44,862 bases of DNA, from assembly GCF_003807585.1 (NCBI RefSeq), contig NZ_RMBX01000022.1, forward strand, positions 1-44,862. The letters run 5' to 3'. The notes under the pieces are model-generated. The model saw nothing but the letters and a program-made list of their open reading frames with translations, made no database searches and was not told the DNA's origin. The translations under genes were made by a program, and so were the position numbers. Positions 16,973-24,675 of the stretch are shown piece by piece (the stretch's first letter is position 1; every line of letters begins with the position of its first letter). Source of the DNA: Chitinophaga barathri (GTDB lineage: Bacteria; Bacteroidota; Bacteroidia; Chitinophagales; Chitinophagaceae).

Positions 16973-17003
16973 TACCTGCTGCAACAACTAATTTGCAGAA
17001 ACA

Positions 17004-17036
17004 GAAAAGGCGCCGGGAAATCCCAGGCGCCTTTTC
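17004..17036. terminator. Bidirectional terminator between the M20 dipeptidase and pgk
   Basis: A perfect 11-bp stem (GAAAAGGCGCC at 17004-17014, GGCGCCTTTTC at 17026-17036) encloses an inner GGG/CCC pairing. A and T runs flank it symmetrically. It lies between two convergent genes and can terminate both. Confidence 0.9.
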
Positions 17037-17054
17037 TTATGCGGTAAACTTTTA

Positions 17055-18248
17055 TTACTTGATAGCTGCGATACCGGGCAGTACTTTACCTTCAAAATAC
17101 TCCAGCATGGCGCCGCCGCCGGTGGATACATAACTCACTTTGTCCGCCAGGCCAAACTGGTTCACAGCAGCTACGGAGTCACCTCCACCCACGAGGGAGA
17201 ACGCCCCGCCGGCGGTTGCTTTCACGATAGCGTCCGCGATAGCTTTGGTGCCGCCCTGGAAGGCAGGCATTTCAAACACGCCCATCGGCCCGTTCCACAG
17301 GATGGTTTTGGATGCAGCGATCACTTCACTGAACTTTTCGATGGACTTCGGCCCGATGTCCAGGCCCATCCAGCCGGAAGGGATGCTGTCGTTGGATACT
17401 ACCTGGGTATTGGCATCAGCCGCGAATTTGTCCGCCGCTACTGAATCTTCGGGGATCAGCAGCTGCACGCCCTGAGCTTTGGCTTTCGCCAGCAGTTCCA
17501 GCGCGAGGTCCAGTTTATCGTTCTCCACGAGGGAGTTGCCGATCTCTTTGCCCTGGGCTTTGAGGAACGTATACGCCATACCGCCGCCGATGATGATATT
17601 GTTTGCTTTGGCCAGCAGGTTTTCGATGATGAGGATCTTGTCGCTCACTTTAGCGCCGCCGAGGATGGCGGTGAAAGGTTTTTCCGAGCTATGCAGTACT
17701 TTTTCCGCGCTGGAGGTTTCGGCTTCCATCAGGAGTCCGAACATCTTTTTGTCCCCGGGGAAAAACTCAGCGATCACCGCGGTGGAGGCGTGCGCGCGGT
17801 GAGCAGTGCCAAAGGCGTCGTTCACGTATACGTCGCCCAGTTTGGAAAGCTGTTCTGCAAAGGTTTTGTCGCCTTTCTCTTCCTGTTTGTGGAAGCGGAG
17901 GTTCTCCAGCAGCAGCACTTCGCCGGGTTGCAGGTTGGCGGCGGCTTTTTCGGCCACTTCACCTACGCAGTCTTCGGCGAACTTCACGGTAACACCGTCC
18001 AAGAGTTTCACGAGGCGGTTCACCAGGTGTTTGAGGGAATATTTATCGGTGGGGCCGTCTTTCGGGCGGCCGAGATGGCTCATGAGGATCACGGAACCAC
18101 CGTCTGCCAGTATCTTTTTGATAGTGGGCACGGCGGCCTGCATGCGGGTATCGTCCGTAATTTCCAGCTGATCATTCAGGGGGACGTTAAAATCAACGCG
18201 GATAAGGGCTTTCTGGCCTTTGAAGTTATGATCAGAGAACTTGCTCAT
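17055..18248 (-). CDS. pgk: Phosphoglycerate kinase
   Basis: This glycolytic enzyme interconverts 1,3-bisphosphoglycerate plus ADP and 3-phosphoglycerate plus ATP in the cytoplasm. At 397 residues it is full length. The N-terminal RVDFNVPLN motif, the MSHLGRPKDG substrate segment, the AHRAHAS segment, the GGAKVSDK nucleotide-binding region and the C-terminal GGGDSVAAV / STGGGAMLEY motifs are all present. The gap gene lies upstream on the same strand with a terminator hairpin between them. pgk may therefore depend on partial read-through or on a promoter within the 93-base spacer. Confidence 0.98.
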   Translation of the reverse strand: MSKFSDHNFKGQKALIRVDFNVPLNDQLEITDDTRMQAAVPTIKKILADGGSVILMSHLGRPKDGPTDKYSLKHLVNRLVKLLDGVTVKFAEDCVGEVAEKAAANLQPGEVLLLENLRFHKQEEKGDKTFAEQLSKLGDVYVNDAFGTAHRAHASTAVIAEFFPGDKKMFGLLMEAETSSAEKVLHSSEKPFTAILGGAKVSDKILIIENLLAKANNIIIGGGMAYTFLKAQGKEIGNSLVENDKLDLALELLAKAKAQGVQLLIPEDSVAADKFAADANTQVVSNDSIPSGWMGLDIGPKSIEKFSEVIAASKTILWNGPMGVFEMPAFQGGTKAIADAIVKATAGGAFSLVGGGDSVAAVNQFGLADKVSYVSTGGGAMLEYFEGKVLPGIAAIK

Positions 18249-18272
18249 AATGAAGGAGTTTAGGAAGGTAAG

Positions 18273-18320
18273 AAAAAAACCCTCCGGGTAGGCTGTGGAT
18301 ACAGCTTATCGCGGAGGGTT
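18273..18320 (-). terminator. Terminator between gap and pgk
   Basis: On the minus strand a 9-bp stem (18312-18320 with 18278-18286) is followed by a run of seven T residues (18273-18279 as A on the plus strand). The hairpin sits 22 bases after the gap stop and upstream of pgk, so it probably attenuates rather than blocks co-transcription. Confidence 0.78.
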
Positions 18321-18341
18321 GGTAAATATCTGTAGACCCGC

Positions 18342-19358
18342 TTATTTGCTGATCAGTTCTGCAAAGTACTTAACGGTACGTACCAGCTGGGATACGTAGC
18401 TCATTTCGTTGTCGTACCAGGAAACGGTTTTCACCAGCTGGAGGTCGCCCTGGGTCATTACCCTGGTCTGGGTAGCGTCGAACAGGGAACCGAAGTTGAT
18501 GCCGATGATGTCGGAGCTAACGATTTCGTCTTCGGTATAACCGAAAGATTCGTTGGCCGCGGCTTTCATGGTAGCGTTGATCTCTTCTACGGTCACTTTT
18601 TTGCCCAGTACGGAGGTCAGTTCCGTGAGGGAGCCGGTGATGGTGGGAACACGCTGTGCGCTACCATCCAGTTTACCTTTCAGCTCGGGCAGAACCAGGC
18701 CGATAGCTTTGGCGGCGCCGGTGCTGTTCGGAACGATGTTCGCAGCTGCGGCGCGTGCGCGGCGCAGGTCACCTTTGGGATGGGGAGCATCCAGGGTGTT
18801 CTGGTCGTTCGTATAAGCGTGAATGGTGGTCATGAGGCCGGTAACGATGCCGAACTTGTCGTTCAGCACTTTCGCCATGGGGGCCAGACAGTTGGTTGTG
18901 CAGGAAGCGCAGGAGATAACGGTTTCGCTGCCATCCAGGATATCGTGGTTTACGTTAAAAACGATGGTTTTCAGGTCGCCGGTAGCGGGTGCTGAGATTA
19001 CCACGCGTTTAGCGCCTGCAGTGATGTGAGCTTCGGCTTTCGCTTTATCGGTAAAGAAGCCGGTGCATTCGAGCACTACGTCCACACCATGGTCTTTCCA
19101 GGGTATCTGTGAGGGATCTTTCTGCGCGTATATCTTCACTTCATCGCCGTTAACGGTGATGGAATTGTCGCTGTGCTTCACTTCCTGTCCAAATCTACCT
19201 TGTGCGGAATCGTATTTCAGCAGGTGCGCTAAAACAGCGGGGCTTGTCAGGTCGTTGATAGCCACCACGTCGATGCCCGGCATATTGTAAATTTGGCGGT
19301 ACGCCAAACGGCCTATGCGGCCGAAACCATTAATACCAATTTTGAGAGAAGTTCCCAT
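18342..19358 (-). CDS. gap: Type I glyceraldehyde-3-phosphate dehydrogenase
   Basis: This enzyme oxidises glyceraldehyde-3-phosphate with NAD and phosphate to 1,3-bisphosphoglycerate, the substrate for the pgk product next door. The 338-residue length is normal. The nucleotide-binding NGFGRIGR is at residues 10-17. D36 (INDLTS) points to NAD rather than NADP. The catalytic cysteine is C153 in SCTTNCLAP, and the WYDNEMSY motif is near the C-terminus. A Bacteroidota-type promoter lies upstream at 19394-19425. A terminator after the gene partly separates it from pgk. Confidence 0.98.
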   Translation of the reverse strand: MGTSLKIGINGFGRIGRLAYRQIYNMPGIDVVAINDLTSPAVLAHLLKYDSAQGRFGQEVKHSDNSITVNGDEVKIYAQKDPSQIPWKDHGVDVVLECTGFFTDKAKAEAHITAGAKRVVISAPATGDLKTIVFNVNHDILDGSETVISCASCTTNCLAPMAKVLNDKFGIVTGLMTTIHAYTNDQNTLDAPHPKGDLRRARAAAANIVPNSTGAAKAIGLVLPELKGKLDGSAQRVPTITGSLTELTSVLGKKVTVEEINATMKAAANESFGYTEDEIVSSDIIGINFGSLFDATQTRVMTQGDLQLVKTVSWYDNEMSYVSQLVRTVKYFAELISK

Positions 19359-19393
19359 TTTACACTGTAGTTTGTAGATGAAAAATTGAATTG

Positions 19394-19425
19394 CAAAATT
19401 ACGTCCTTAGCAGGGATTAATCAAT
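19394..19425 (-). promoter_or_regulatory. Promoter of gap
   Basis: On the minus strand TAATTTTG (19394-19401) matches the -7 box. ATTG (19422-19425) lies 20 bases upstream as a near-match to the -33 TTTG. It is placed about 36 bases ahead of the gap ATG. Confidence 0.6.
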
Positions 19426-19450
19426 AGATATTTAGGTTAAGTAAATTTAT

Positions 19451-19481
19451 TTTGGAAATATCGAAATGGATTATACCTTTG
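19451..19481 (+). promoter_or_regulatory. Promoter of tRNA-Glu
   Basis: TTTG (19451-19454), a 19-base spacer and TACCTTTG (19474-19481) match the Bacteroidota promoter exactly. The tRNA starts 19 bases downstream. The same -7 sequence TACCTTTG is used by the three rRNA promoters at the left edge. Confidence 0.85.
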
Positions 19482-19500
19482 CAATCCCAAATGAAGGAAT

Positions 19501-19572
19501 GCCGCGTTGGTCAATCGGCTAAGACGCCTCCCTTTCACGGAGGAATGACGGGTTCGACTCCCGTACGCGGTA
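19501..19572 (+). tRNA. tRNA-Glu (anticodon TTC)
   Basis: The sequence folds as a cloverleaf. The acceptor stem GCCGCGT pairs with ACGCGGT (one G-U). The anticodon stem CCTCC/GGAGG encloses loop CTTTCAC with anticodon TTC. The T stem ACGGG/CCCGT encloses TTCGACT. The 3' CCA is not encoded. Its own promoter and terminator flank it, so it is transcribed alone. Confidence 0.93.
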
Positions 19573-19580
19573 CAACGATA

Positions 19581-19607
19581 AAAGGTCGCCAAAAGGCGGC
19601 CTTTTTT
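19581..19607 (+). terminator. Terminator of tRNA-Glu
   Basis: A 10-bp stem (AAAGGTCGCC at 19581-19590, GGCGGCCTTT at 19595-19604, one U-G pair) with a four-base loop runs into a T-run directly after the tRNA. Confidence 0.9.
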
Positions 19608-19728
19608 ATTTTAAAACAATTAATGATACTCTCCGAGCCGACAAATTTTACAAAGTAGATTTTTATACTTAAATTCATCTTGTTAACTAGCTATCCAAGG
19701 CTCTCTTCAACCCTTTCAAATTCCATTT

Positions 19729-20220
19729 ATGCGAACCATTTCTATTATGACAACCTTCCTTTTATTAATTGGCTATATTTCAAAAGCTCAAACCAATTGT
19801 GATGATCTGAAAAAAGAGAATGAGTACCTCAAGAAAACATTACAGATCAATACGCCAACTAATACTGTGACTGCAGCTAAGATTGATTTCAACCTTATAA
19901 AATGCGAGGGAAATACTAAAAGCCAAACAATAAGTATAATCTTAACATTGAAGAATCACGATGCTAACAGAAGAATTCTCTTTAGTCCGGTTAAAGCTAC
20001 CGACATAGAGGGCAATGAATATAAAAGTGAAAAAATTTCCGTTGGATCAGTATCTGAAAGTAATGATCTTTATACTGATGTTCCACTCAAAACAGTTATC
20101 ATATTATCGAAAGTATTACCCTCAGTAAAAATCTTAAAAATAGTCCCTTTAAAATTCTTCGATCCTTCCGCAGGGCATTTTCAGGTTGAGTTGAAAGATT
20201 TAACTATTAGCTGGAAGTGA
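19729..20220 (+). CDS. Small secreted protein of unknown function
   Basis: I do not recognise this 163-residue protein. It has a probable signal peptide (ISIMTTFLLLIGYISKAQ), then a short charged heptad-like helix (CDDLKKENEYLKKTLQI). About 100 residues follow that look like a beta-sandwich (alternating hydrophobic strands such as KSQTISIILTLKNHD and VKILKIVPLKFFD), ending in LTISWK. The gene is visibly more AT-rich than the glycolytic genes to its left and stands next to tRNA-Glu, which suggests acquisition by transfer. The next gene (DUF5710) is similarly AT-rich and in the same direction, about 97 bases further on. Confidence 0.6.
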   Translation: MRTISIMTTFLLLIGYISKAQTNCDDLKKENEYLKKTLQINTPTNTVTAAKIDFNLIKCEGNTKSQTISIILTLKNHDANRRILFSPVKATDIEGNEYKSEKISVGSVSESNDLYTDVPLKTVIILSKVLPSVKILKIVPLKFFDPSAGHFQVELKDLTISWK

Positions 20221-20317
20221 TTCTAAAACCGGGCTTCGGTCTTATAAAAAGTTACCTGCTTCATTTATAGTTTTCAAAATTCTTTTTCAACTTCTATTGT
20301 TTGTAAAATCTTTCATT

Positions 20318-20929
20318 ATGCCCATAAAAATTGATGTTCCTTTTAGCCATAAAGATGAGGCAAAGAAACTAGGTGCAGTATGGGTACCTGATGTAAAAAC
20401 CTGGGTTATACCTGATCATATTAAAGATATCAATCCATTCAAAGTATGGTTACCACCCAACGGCGGTACTTTTGTTAAATACCCTTACCTTATTGCCCAA
20501 AGCGAAAGAGAATGTTGGAAATGTCACAAAACAACTCCACTAATAGGATTAGGTGCAAAGGTTTATATCACAAGCGTGTTTGATTCTATTTGGACTATAT
20601 ACGACTATCCAGCTTTTTTTGTAGACATTAAATCTGTAGATATTGCTGTTGTTTCTATACTGAGCGAACGATTTCCCTTTTTCCGGGAAACTTACTCCAA
20701 AACATTAAAGAAAAATGTGTGGGTGAATAACTGTATCCATTGCCATACAATACAAGGAGATGATTATAATATTGATCGCTCTTATGTATTCGGTGGTTAT
20801 CAAAATGAAAAGAGAACATTGTTTCGAGGAAAGCAGATGGAACAAATACAACTCAGATTCGATTATTATATAGATTCGGCCATTTATGAAGGTGAATACT
20901 ATTGGGATGGTTTTCAGGAAGCGGAATAA
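20318..20929 (+). CDS. DUF5710 protein with a zinc-ribbon-like four-cysteine site
   Basis: This cytoplasmic protein has 203 residues from the ATG at 20318; a TTG seven codons upstream is less likely. The first ~45 residues (IDVPFSHKDEAKKLGAVW, TWVIPD) match DUF5710, a small domain often attached to proteins of mobile elements. Downstream are CWKC (about residue 66) and CIHC (about residue 141), spaced like two halves of a zinc ribbon, with an inserted segment of ~70 residues between them. No catalytic motif is seen. The AT-rich composition and tRNA-proximal location suggest horizontal transfer. DNA or protein binding in a mobile-element context is a guess. Confidence 0.7.
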   Translation: MPIKIDVPFSHKDEAKKLGAVWVPDVKTWVIPDHIKDINPFKVWLPPNGGTFVKYPYLIAQSERECWKCHKTTPLIGLGAKVYITSVFDSIWTIYDYPAFFVDIKSVDIAVVSILSERFPFFRETYSKTLKKNVWVNNCIHCHTIQGDDYNIDRSYVFGGYQNEKRTLFRGKQMEQIQLRFDYYIDSAIYEGEYYWDGFQEAE

Positions 20930-21270
20930 AAATTGACAATCAAACCATTATATTCATAAACAAGAATGAATTACAAACTGGCAATCAATTTTCATCCTAC
21001 CAGGTTGTAAAAATTAAGCAAATCTCGCACAAACTGGTTAGATAATTCTCCCTTTTTTTGCTCATACCGTATTAACCGTTGCTTTTGTCCCAACGTGAAG
21101 CCTGGTTAAACCTCTGCACCATTCGTTCACGGCAACAATTTCTCCCCCATGTCGTTCATAATGAATTGTTTAATTATTACCTTTCATAAATAAAATAAAA
21201 CATAACCCCGTTGTTACGGATGATCTGAGATCAACCCAACAACGATTAAAGAAAAACCCAATAAATGTGA
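20930..21270. other. AT-rich intergenic region before the TPR kinase
   Basis: No gene is visible in these 341 bases. A short inverted repeat CGTTGTT (21210-21216) / AACAACG (21238-21244) lies about 27 bases ahead of the kinase ATG and could form a leader hairpin or an operator. It has no T-run. No clear -33/-7 pair is seen. Confidence 0.4.
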
Positions 21271-23157
21271 ATGAGTAAAAGTCTGCTGTTTTTCATATGT
21301 ATGCTGATGGTTTCTCTTTCCTGCCTGGCGCAAAACCAGGAAAGCTTTGTGGGGTTTGGTAAACTTCCTGTTTATACCCCCGATTCCCTGTTGCAGCAAC
21401 TGAAACATGCCGGCGATATTAAAGAGAAAATGTTGGCCGCACAGCCCTTAATTGCGTTCCATGCCACCCATGGCACCACTGATTCGGTGATCTTTTATGC
21501 ACAACAGATGGTGGATGCATTAAACAATAGTACTGTTAAGTCCGGCGACAAACACCTTTATCAATCCGCACTTTTTCAAACTTTGGCGAAGGCTTATAGT
21601 GAACAAGGGTTGCAAGATGAAGCTTTGCGCTATTACCTGGAGGGCATACGGCTTGCAGAAATACTAGGCAATACCGCGGCTATCAACGAAAATAAACTGG
21701 GCATCGCCAATGTATATTTTGCCCGGAATGAATATAACAAAGCTATTGAGGCATACAACGATCTGCTGAAAACCACACAGGATGAGCAACTGATACATAC
21801 TGCCTATGAACGGTTAAGTGTGATCTACCTGGAGAAAAATGATCTGATCAGGGCAAAACAGTATGCTGAAAAGGCGCTTCTATTCTTCCGGCAGCAACAT
21901 CAGCTAAAAAACGAACTTCAAACAAAACTGACGCTGGGTATTATAGCCGAACTGGATCAGCATACGGAAGAAGCATTTTCCATTTACAATGAAGTGATAA
22001 AAAATGCACAGGCCCAGCAGTTTTTTGACATATACATTAACGCCGGGCAAAGACTGGGAGATCTCCTTATTAAAAAGAAGGAATATGAAAATGCCAAAGG
22101 ACTTCTCTCCATGGTGTATGCAAATGCCATGCAATGGAACGATCTGAAAGCGCAACTGAAAGTGCTGAATAGCCTCCGTACCCTGCACGCTTCCACGGGC
22201 GACTATAAAAATGCCTATGCACTAATGACCCAGTATATGGGTGTTTCCAGGGAAGTATTAAACCGGCAGAATAAAAAAGAGATCAATGAACTGGAAATTA
22301 AATACCAGACTGTTCAGAAAGAAAAAGAGATACTAAACAAGGAAAATGAACTGCAGCAACAAAAAACCATAAAGTATGGCCTGCTAATAGGGTTCCTGGT
22401 GATCCTCCTGCCTGTTATCGGCTTGCTGTATCTGTATTATCAAAAGCTACAGGCGCAAAGCAAGCTTAATACGGCAATGGATGAAATGAATCAGCAAAAA
22501 ATCACGGCGCTGTTAAAGGATAAAGAACTGGCGTTGCTGAAAGCCTCTGTAAGCGGGCAGGAAAAAGAGCGAAAACGGATAGCGGAAGAATTGCATGACA
22601 GTATTGGCGGCAACCTCGCCGCCATTAAGCTCCGGCTTTCCAGCCAGCACAATGTGAACGGGTTAAAAGAGCTGATGCTACAGGTGGACGAAACCTACCA
22701 CCAGGTCCGTGATCTTTCCCATGATCTCATTCCGCAGAAGTTTACCAATACAGGGTTCACCGAACTGATCTCGGGTTATCTCAGGCAATTTGATATCCCG
22801 GGGAACGCTAAAATATCTTTTCAGGCTTATCCCAGGGAAGAAATAGACCTTATTGGCACTACGCTAAAAGTGGAGATATATAAAATAATACAGGAACTGA
22901 TCACCAATTCCCAAAAACATAGCCTGGCATCGAAAGTGGAGATACAACTGACAAAGATGGATGGCCTGGTGAAACTGCTGTTTGAAGATAATGGCCGGGG
23001 CTTTTCTGTAGAAACCACCAAACATGGCATTGGCTTCCAGAATATACGGGAGCGGTTAAAGTTATTCGATGGGGTACTTTCCATTGATTCATTCCCGTCG
23101 AAAGGCACAGTAATAGATATTGAAATACCATTAAAACCGGAATGGCATGAAGCATAA
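21271..23157 (+). CDS. TPR-containing sensor histidine kinase (NarL/HisKA_3 type)
   Basis: This 628-residue membrane sensor has a signal peptide (LLFFICMLMVSLSCLAQ). A periplasmic tetratricopeptide-repeat region follows (about residues 90-330; units such as YYLEGIRLAEILGNTAAINENKLG and AIEAYNDLLKTTQDEQLIHTAYERL). Then come a coiled segment and one membrane helix at about 370-392. The cytoplasmic kinase has the HisKA_3 phospho-acceptor H442 in EKERKRIAEELHDSIGG. The HATPase domain has ITNSQKHS (N box), EDNGRGF and GIGFQNIRERL. The next gene, its likely partner regulator, overlaps by 11 bases. TPR sensors of this type are common in Bacteroidota; the stimulus is unknown. Confidence 0.93.
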   Translation: MSKSLLFFICMLMVSLSCLAQNQESFVGFGKLPVYTPDSLLQQLKHAGDIKEKMLAAQPLIAFHATHGTTDSVIFYAQQMVDALNNSTVKSGDKHLYQSALFQTLAKAYSEQGLQDEALRYYLEGIRLAEILGNTAAINENKLGIANVYFARNEYNKAIEAYNDLLKTTQDEQLIHTAYERLSVIYLEKNDLIRAKQYAEKALLFFRQQHQLKNELQTKLTLGIIAELDQHTEEAFSIYNEVIKNAQAQQFFDIYINAGQRLGDLLIKKKEYENAKGLLSMVYANAMQWNDLKAQLKVLNSLRTLHASTGDYKNAYALMTQYMGVSREVLNRQNKKEINELEIKYQTVQKEKEILNKENELQQQKTIKYGLLIGFLVILLPVIGLLYLYYQKLQAQSKLNTAMDEMNQQKITALLKDKELALLKASVSGQEKERKRIAEELHDSIGGNLAAIKLRLSSQHNVNGLKELMLQVDETYHQVRDLSHDLIPQKFTNTGFTELISGYLRQFDIPGNAKISFQAYPREEIDLIGTTLKVEIYKIIQELITNSQKHSLASKVEIQLTKMDGLVKLLFEDNGRGFSVETTKHGIGFQNIRERLKLFDGVLSIDSFPSKGTVIDIEIPLKPEWHEA

Positions 23158-23788
23158 TATTATCCTGGCTGACGATCACAAATTGTTTTTAGAAGGTCTC
23201 ATCAGGTTAATAGAGAAGGAGGAAGACCTGCATGTTCTGTATTATGCGCACAATGGCAAACTGGTGATGAACTACCTTGATCAGCATCCGGAAGAACAGG
23301 TGGATCTTGTAATCACAGACATCAGCATGCCGGATGTGGATGGCATTACCCTTAATAATCACATTAAAGAAAAAAGGCCGGAAATCAGCACATTAGTCGT
23401 GAGCATGCATACCGACAATAACATGATTGATGCCCTTGTTCAGCATGATGTAGATGGATTTTTATCAAAAAATGCAGATTCAGACGAATTGCTTACAGCG
23501 ATCAAAATGATCCTGAAAGGCGAAAAATATTTTTCAGAAGCCGTTAAACAGGGGTATCTTAAAAGTGTTTTCTCAAAAGAAAAAGAAACCCTTGAAATGT
23601 TAACCTCCCGCGAAAGGGATGTGCTAAAACTAATTGCAGAAGAATATACTACCCAGGAAATTGCCGATAAACTTTTTTTAAGCAAACACACCATTGAAAG
23701 CTACCGCAAAACCCTTATCCTGAAATTAAAAGTGCGTAACCTGGCAGGGCTCACCAGGTATGCCGTAAAGCTAGGCCTGCTCAGCTAA
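23147..23788 (+). CDS. NarL/LuxR-type response regulator
   Basis: This 213-residue DNA-binding regulator has a REC domain (residues 1-~120), with acidic pocket D9/D10, phosphorylation site D58 in ITDISMP and lysine K108 in FLSKNAD. The LuxR-type helix-turn-helix follows at about 146-205 (LTSRERDVLKLIAEEYTTQEIADKLFLSKHTIESY). It starts inside the end of the TPR kinase gene (11-base overlap). The two are therefore translationally linked and form a cognate pair. The small membrane-protein genes directly downstream are candidate targets or operon members. Confidence 0.95.
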   Translation: MKHNIILADDHKLFLEGLIRLIEKEEDLHVLYYAHNGKLVMNYLDQHPEEQVDLVITDISMPDVDGITLNNHIKEKRPEISTLVVSMHTDNNMIDALVQHDVDGFLSKNADSDELLTAIKMILKGEKYFSEAVKQGYLKSVFSKEKETLEMLTSRERDVLKLIAEEYTTQEIADKLFLSKHTIESYRKTLILKLKVRNLAGLTRYAVKLGLLS

Positions 23789-23875
23789 CCCCCTGAAAAC
23801 AGGGTAGTGATTTTCACTGAAAACGATGTTGTTACCCCTATCGTCCGGGTCTACCTTTGTTTCAAACAAAACGGT

Positions 23876-24205
23876 ATGATAGTTTTTGGAATAAGGGAAA
23901 AGAAAATCGACCTGGAGCCTGTTCTTGAGCACTCCTGCAATCATTGTTCAGTCAGGGAGAGCCTGCTCATCCAAATCAACTGTATCTACTTCCATGTGTT
24001 CTGGATACCAGTGTTCCCCGTTTATAAAAAAACATACAGTATCTGCAGTCATTGCCGTAAGGTGCTTACGGGTGGTGAAATGCCCCCGGACCTCAATGCC
24101 ACGGCAAACGAACTTAAAAAGGAGGCAAAGTACCCCTGGTACGTGTTCACCGGTTCCTGCCTGGCCCTCCTCCTTCTCATCATTGCATTTTTCATTTCAA
24201 AATAA
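23876..24205 (+). CDS. Small zinc-ribbon membrane protein
   Basis: This 109-residue protein starts at the ATG at 23876. An upstream in-frame ATG at 23807 would add 23 residues without family resemblance. It begins MIVFGIREKKI, typical of a small zinc-ribbon family common in Bacteroidota. Four cysteines in two CxxC pairs (C21/C24 and C57/C60) flank a hydrophobic YFHVFWIPVFPVYKK segment. One C-terminal membrane helix follows (SCLALLLLIIAFFISK). The function is unknown. It lies 87 bases after the response regulator and 12 bases before the next gene, so these form a likely operon. Confidence 0.8.
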   Translation: MIVFGIREKKIDLEPVLEHSCNHCSVRESLLIQINCIYFHVFWIPVFPVYKKTYSICSHCRKVLTGGEMPPDLNATANELKKEAKYPWYVFTGSCLALLLLIIAFFISK

Positions 24206-24217
24206 AAACTAATCATC

Positions 24218-24643
24218 ATGATCTACGGAATTACATTGATCTTATTAAGCATCATTGCTGTACCCTCTCTGATCTTATCAAGAAAACCCAACGCAAAGGA
24301 ACTGCTGGAAAAAGTAGCGCCTTACCAGGGATGGATAGGCATTATTTTTTGCTTTTGGGGGATCTGGGGCCTGGTAACAGGTGTTTTAAACATGGGCTGG
24401 CTTACATCCGCCCCGGTTTGGTGGGTAACATTAATGGCTGGCAGCCTGGTAGAAGCCTGCTTAGGTTTTTTACTCGGGTTCCCCCTCATCACCAAATTCT
24501 TTCTCTCTAAAAATGAAAAAGCCCGGGAAAAAGCGGTACAAATAAGAGCGAAAATTGCGCCGAAACAGGGCCAACTGGGCATACTGGGCATCATTGTAGG
24601 CGCATGGATGATCGTAGCCTCCTTAATCTTTACGATAGCGTAA
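24218..24643 (+). CDS. Four-helix membrane protein with an internal duplication
   Basis: I do not recognise a named family. This 141-residue protein has about four hydrophobic helices. Residues 31-53 (EKVAPYQGWIGI...) and 111-133 (AKIAPKQGQLGI...) are clearly similar: K(V/I)AP.QG.(I/L)GI followed by a hydrophobic helix with GxW. This suggests an internal duplication 80 residues apart. It overlaps nothing and is followed after about 32 bases by the SIMPL-like gene. A small inner-membrane protein of unknown function is all that can be said. Confidence 0.75.
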   Translation: MIYGITLILLSIIAVPSLILSRKPNAKELLEKVAPYQGWIGIIFCFWGIWGLVTGVLNMGWLTSAPVWWVTLMAGSLVEACLGFLLGFPLITKFFLSKNEKAREKAVQIRAKIAPKQGQLGILGIIVGAWMIVASLIFTIA

Positions 24644-24675
24644 GAAAAAAATTCCGGCAACTTAAAAATAAAACC

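Noticed and set aside
21210..21244. The CGTTGTT/AACAACG inverted repeat as a terminator or riboswitch
   Set aside because: It has no T-run, and the stem is only seven bases with a long loop; nothing else supports a riboswitch.
19565..21270. An attachment-site duplicate of the tRNA-Glu 3' end downstream of the AT-rich genes
   Set aside because: No second copy of the tRNA end was found by eye within the window, so integration at this tRNA is not demonstrated.
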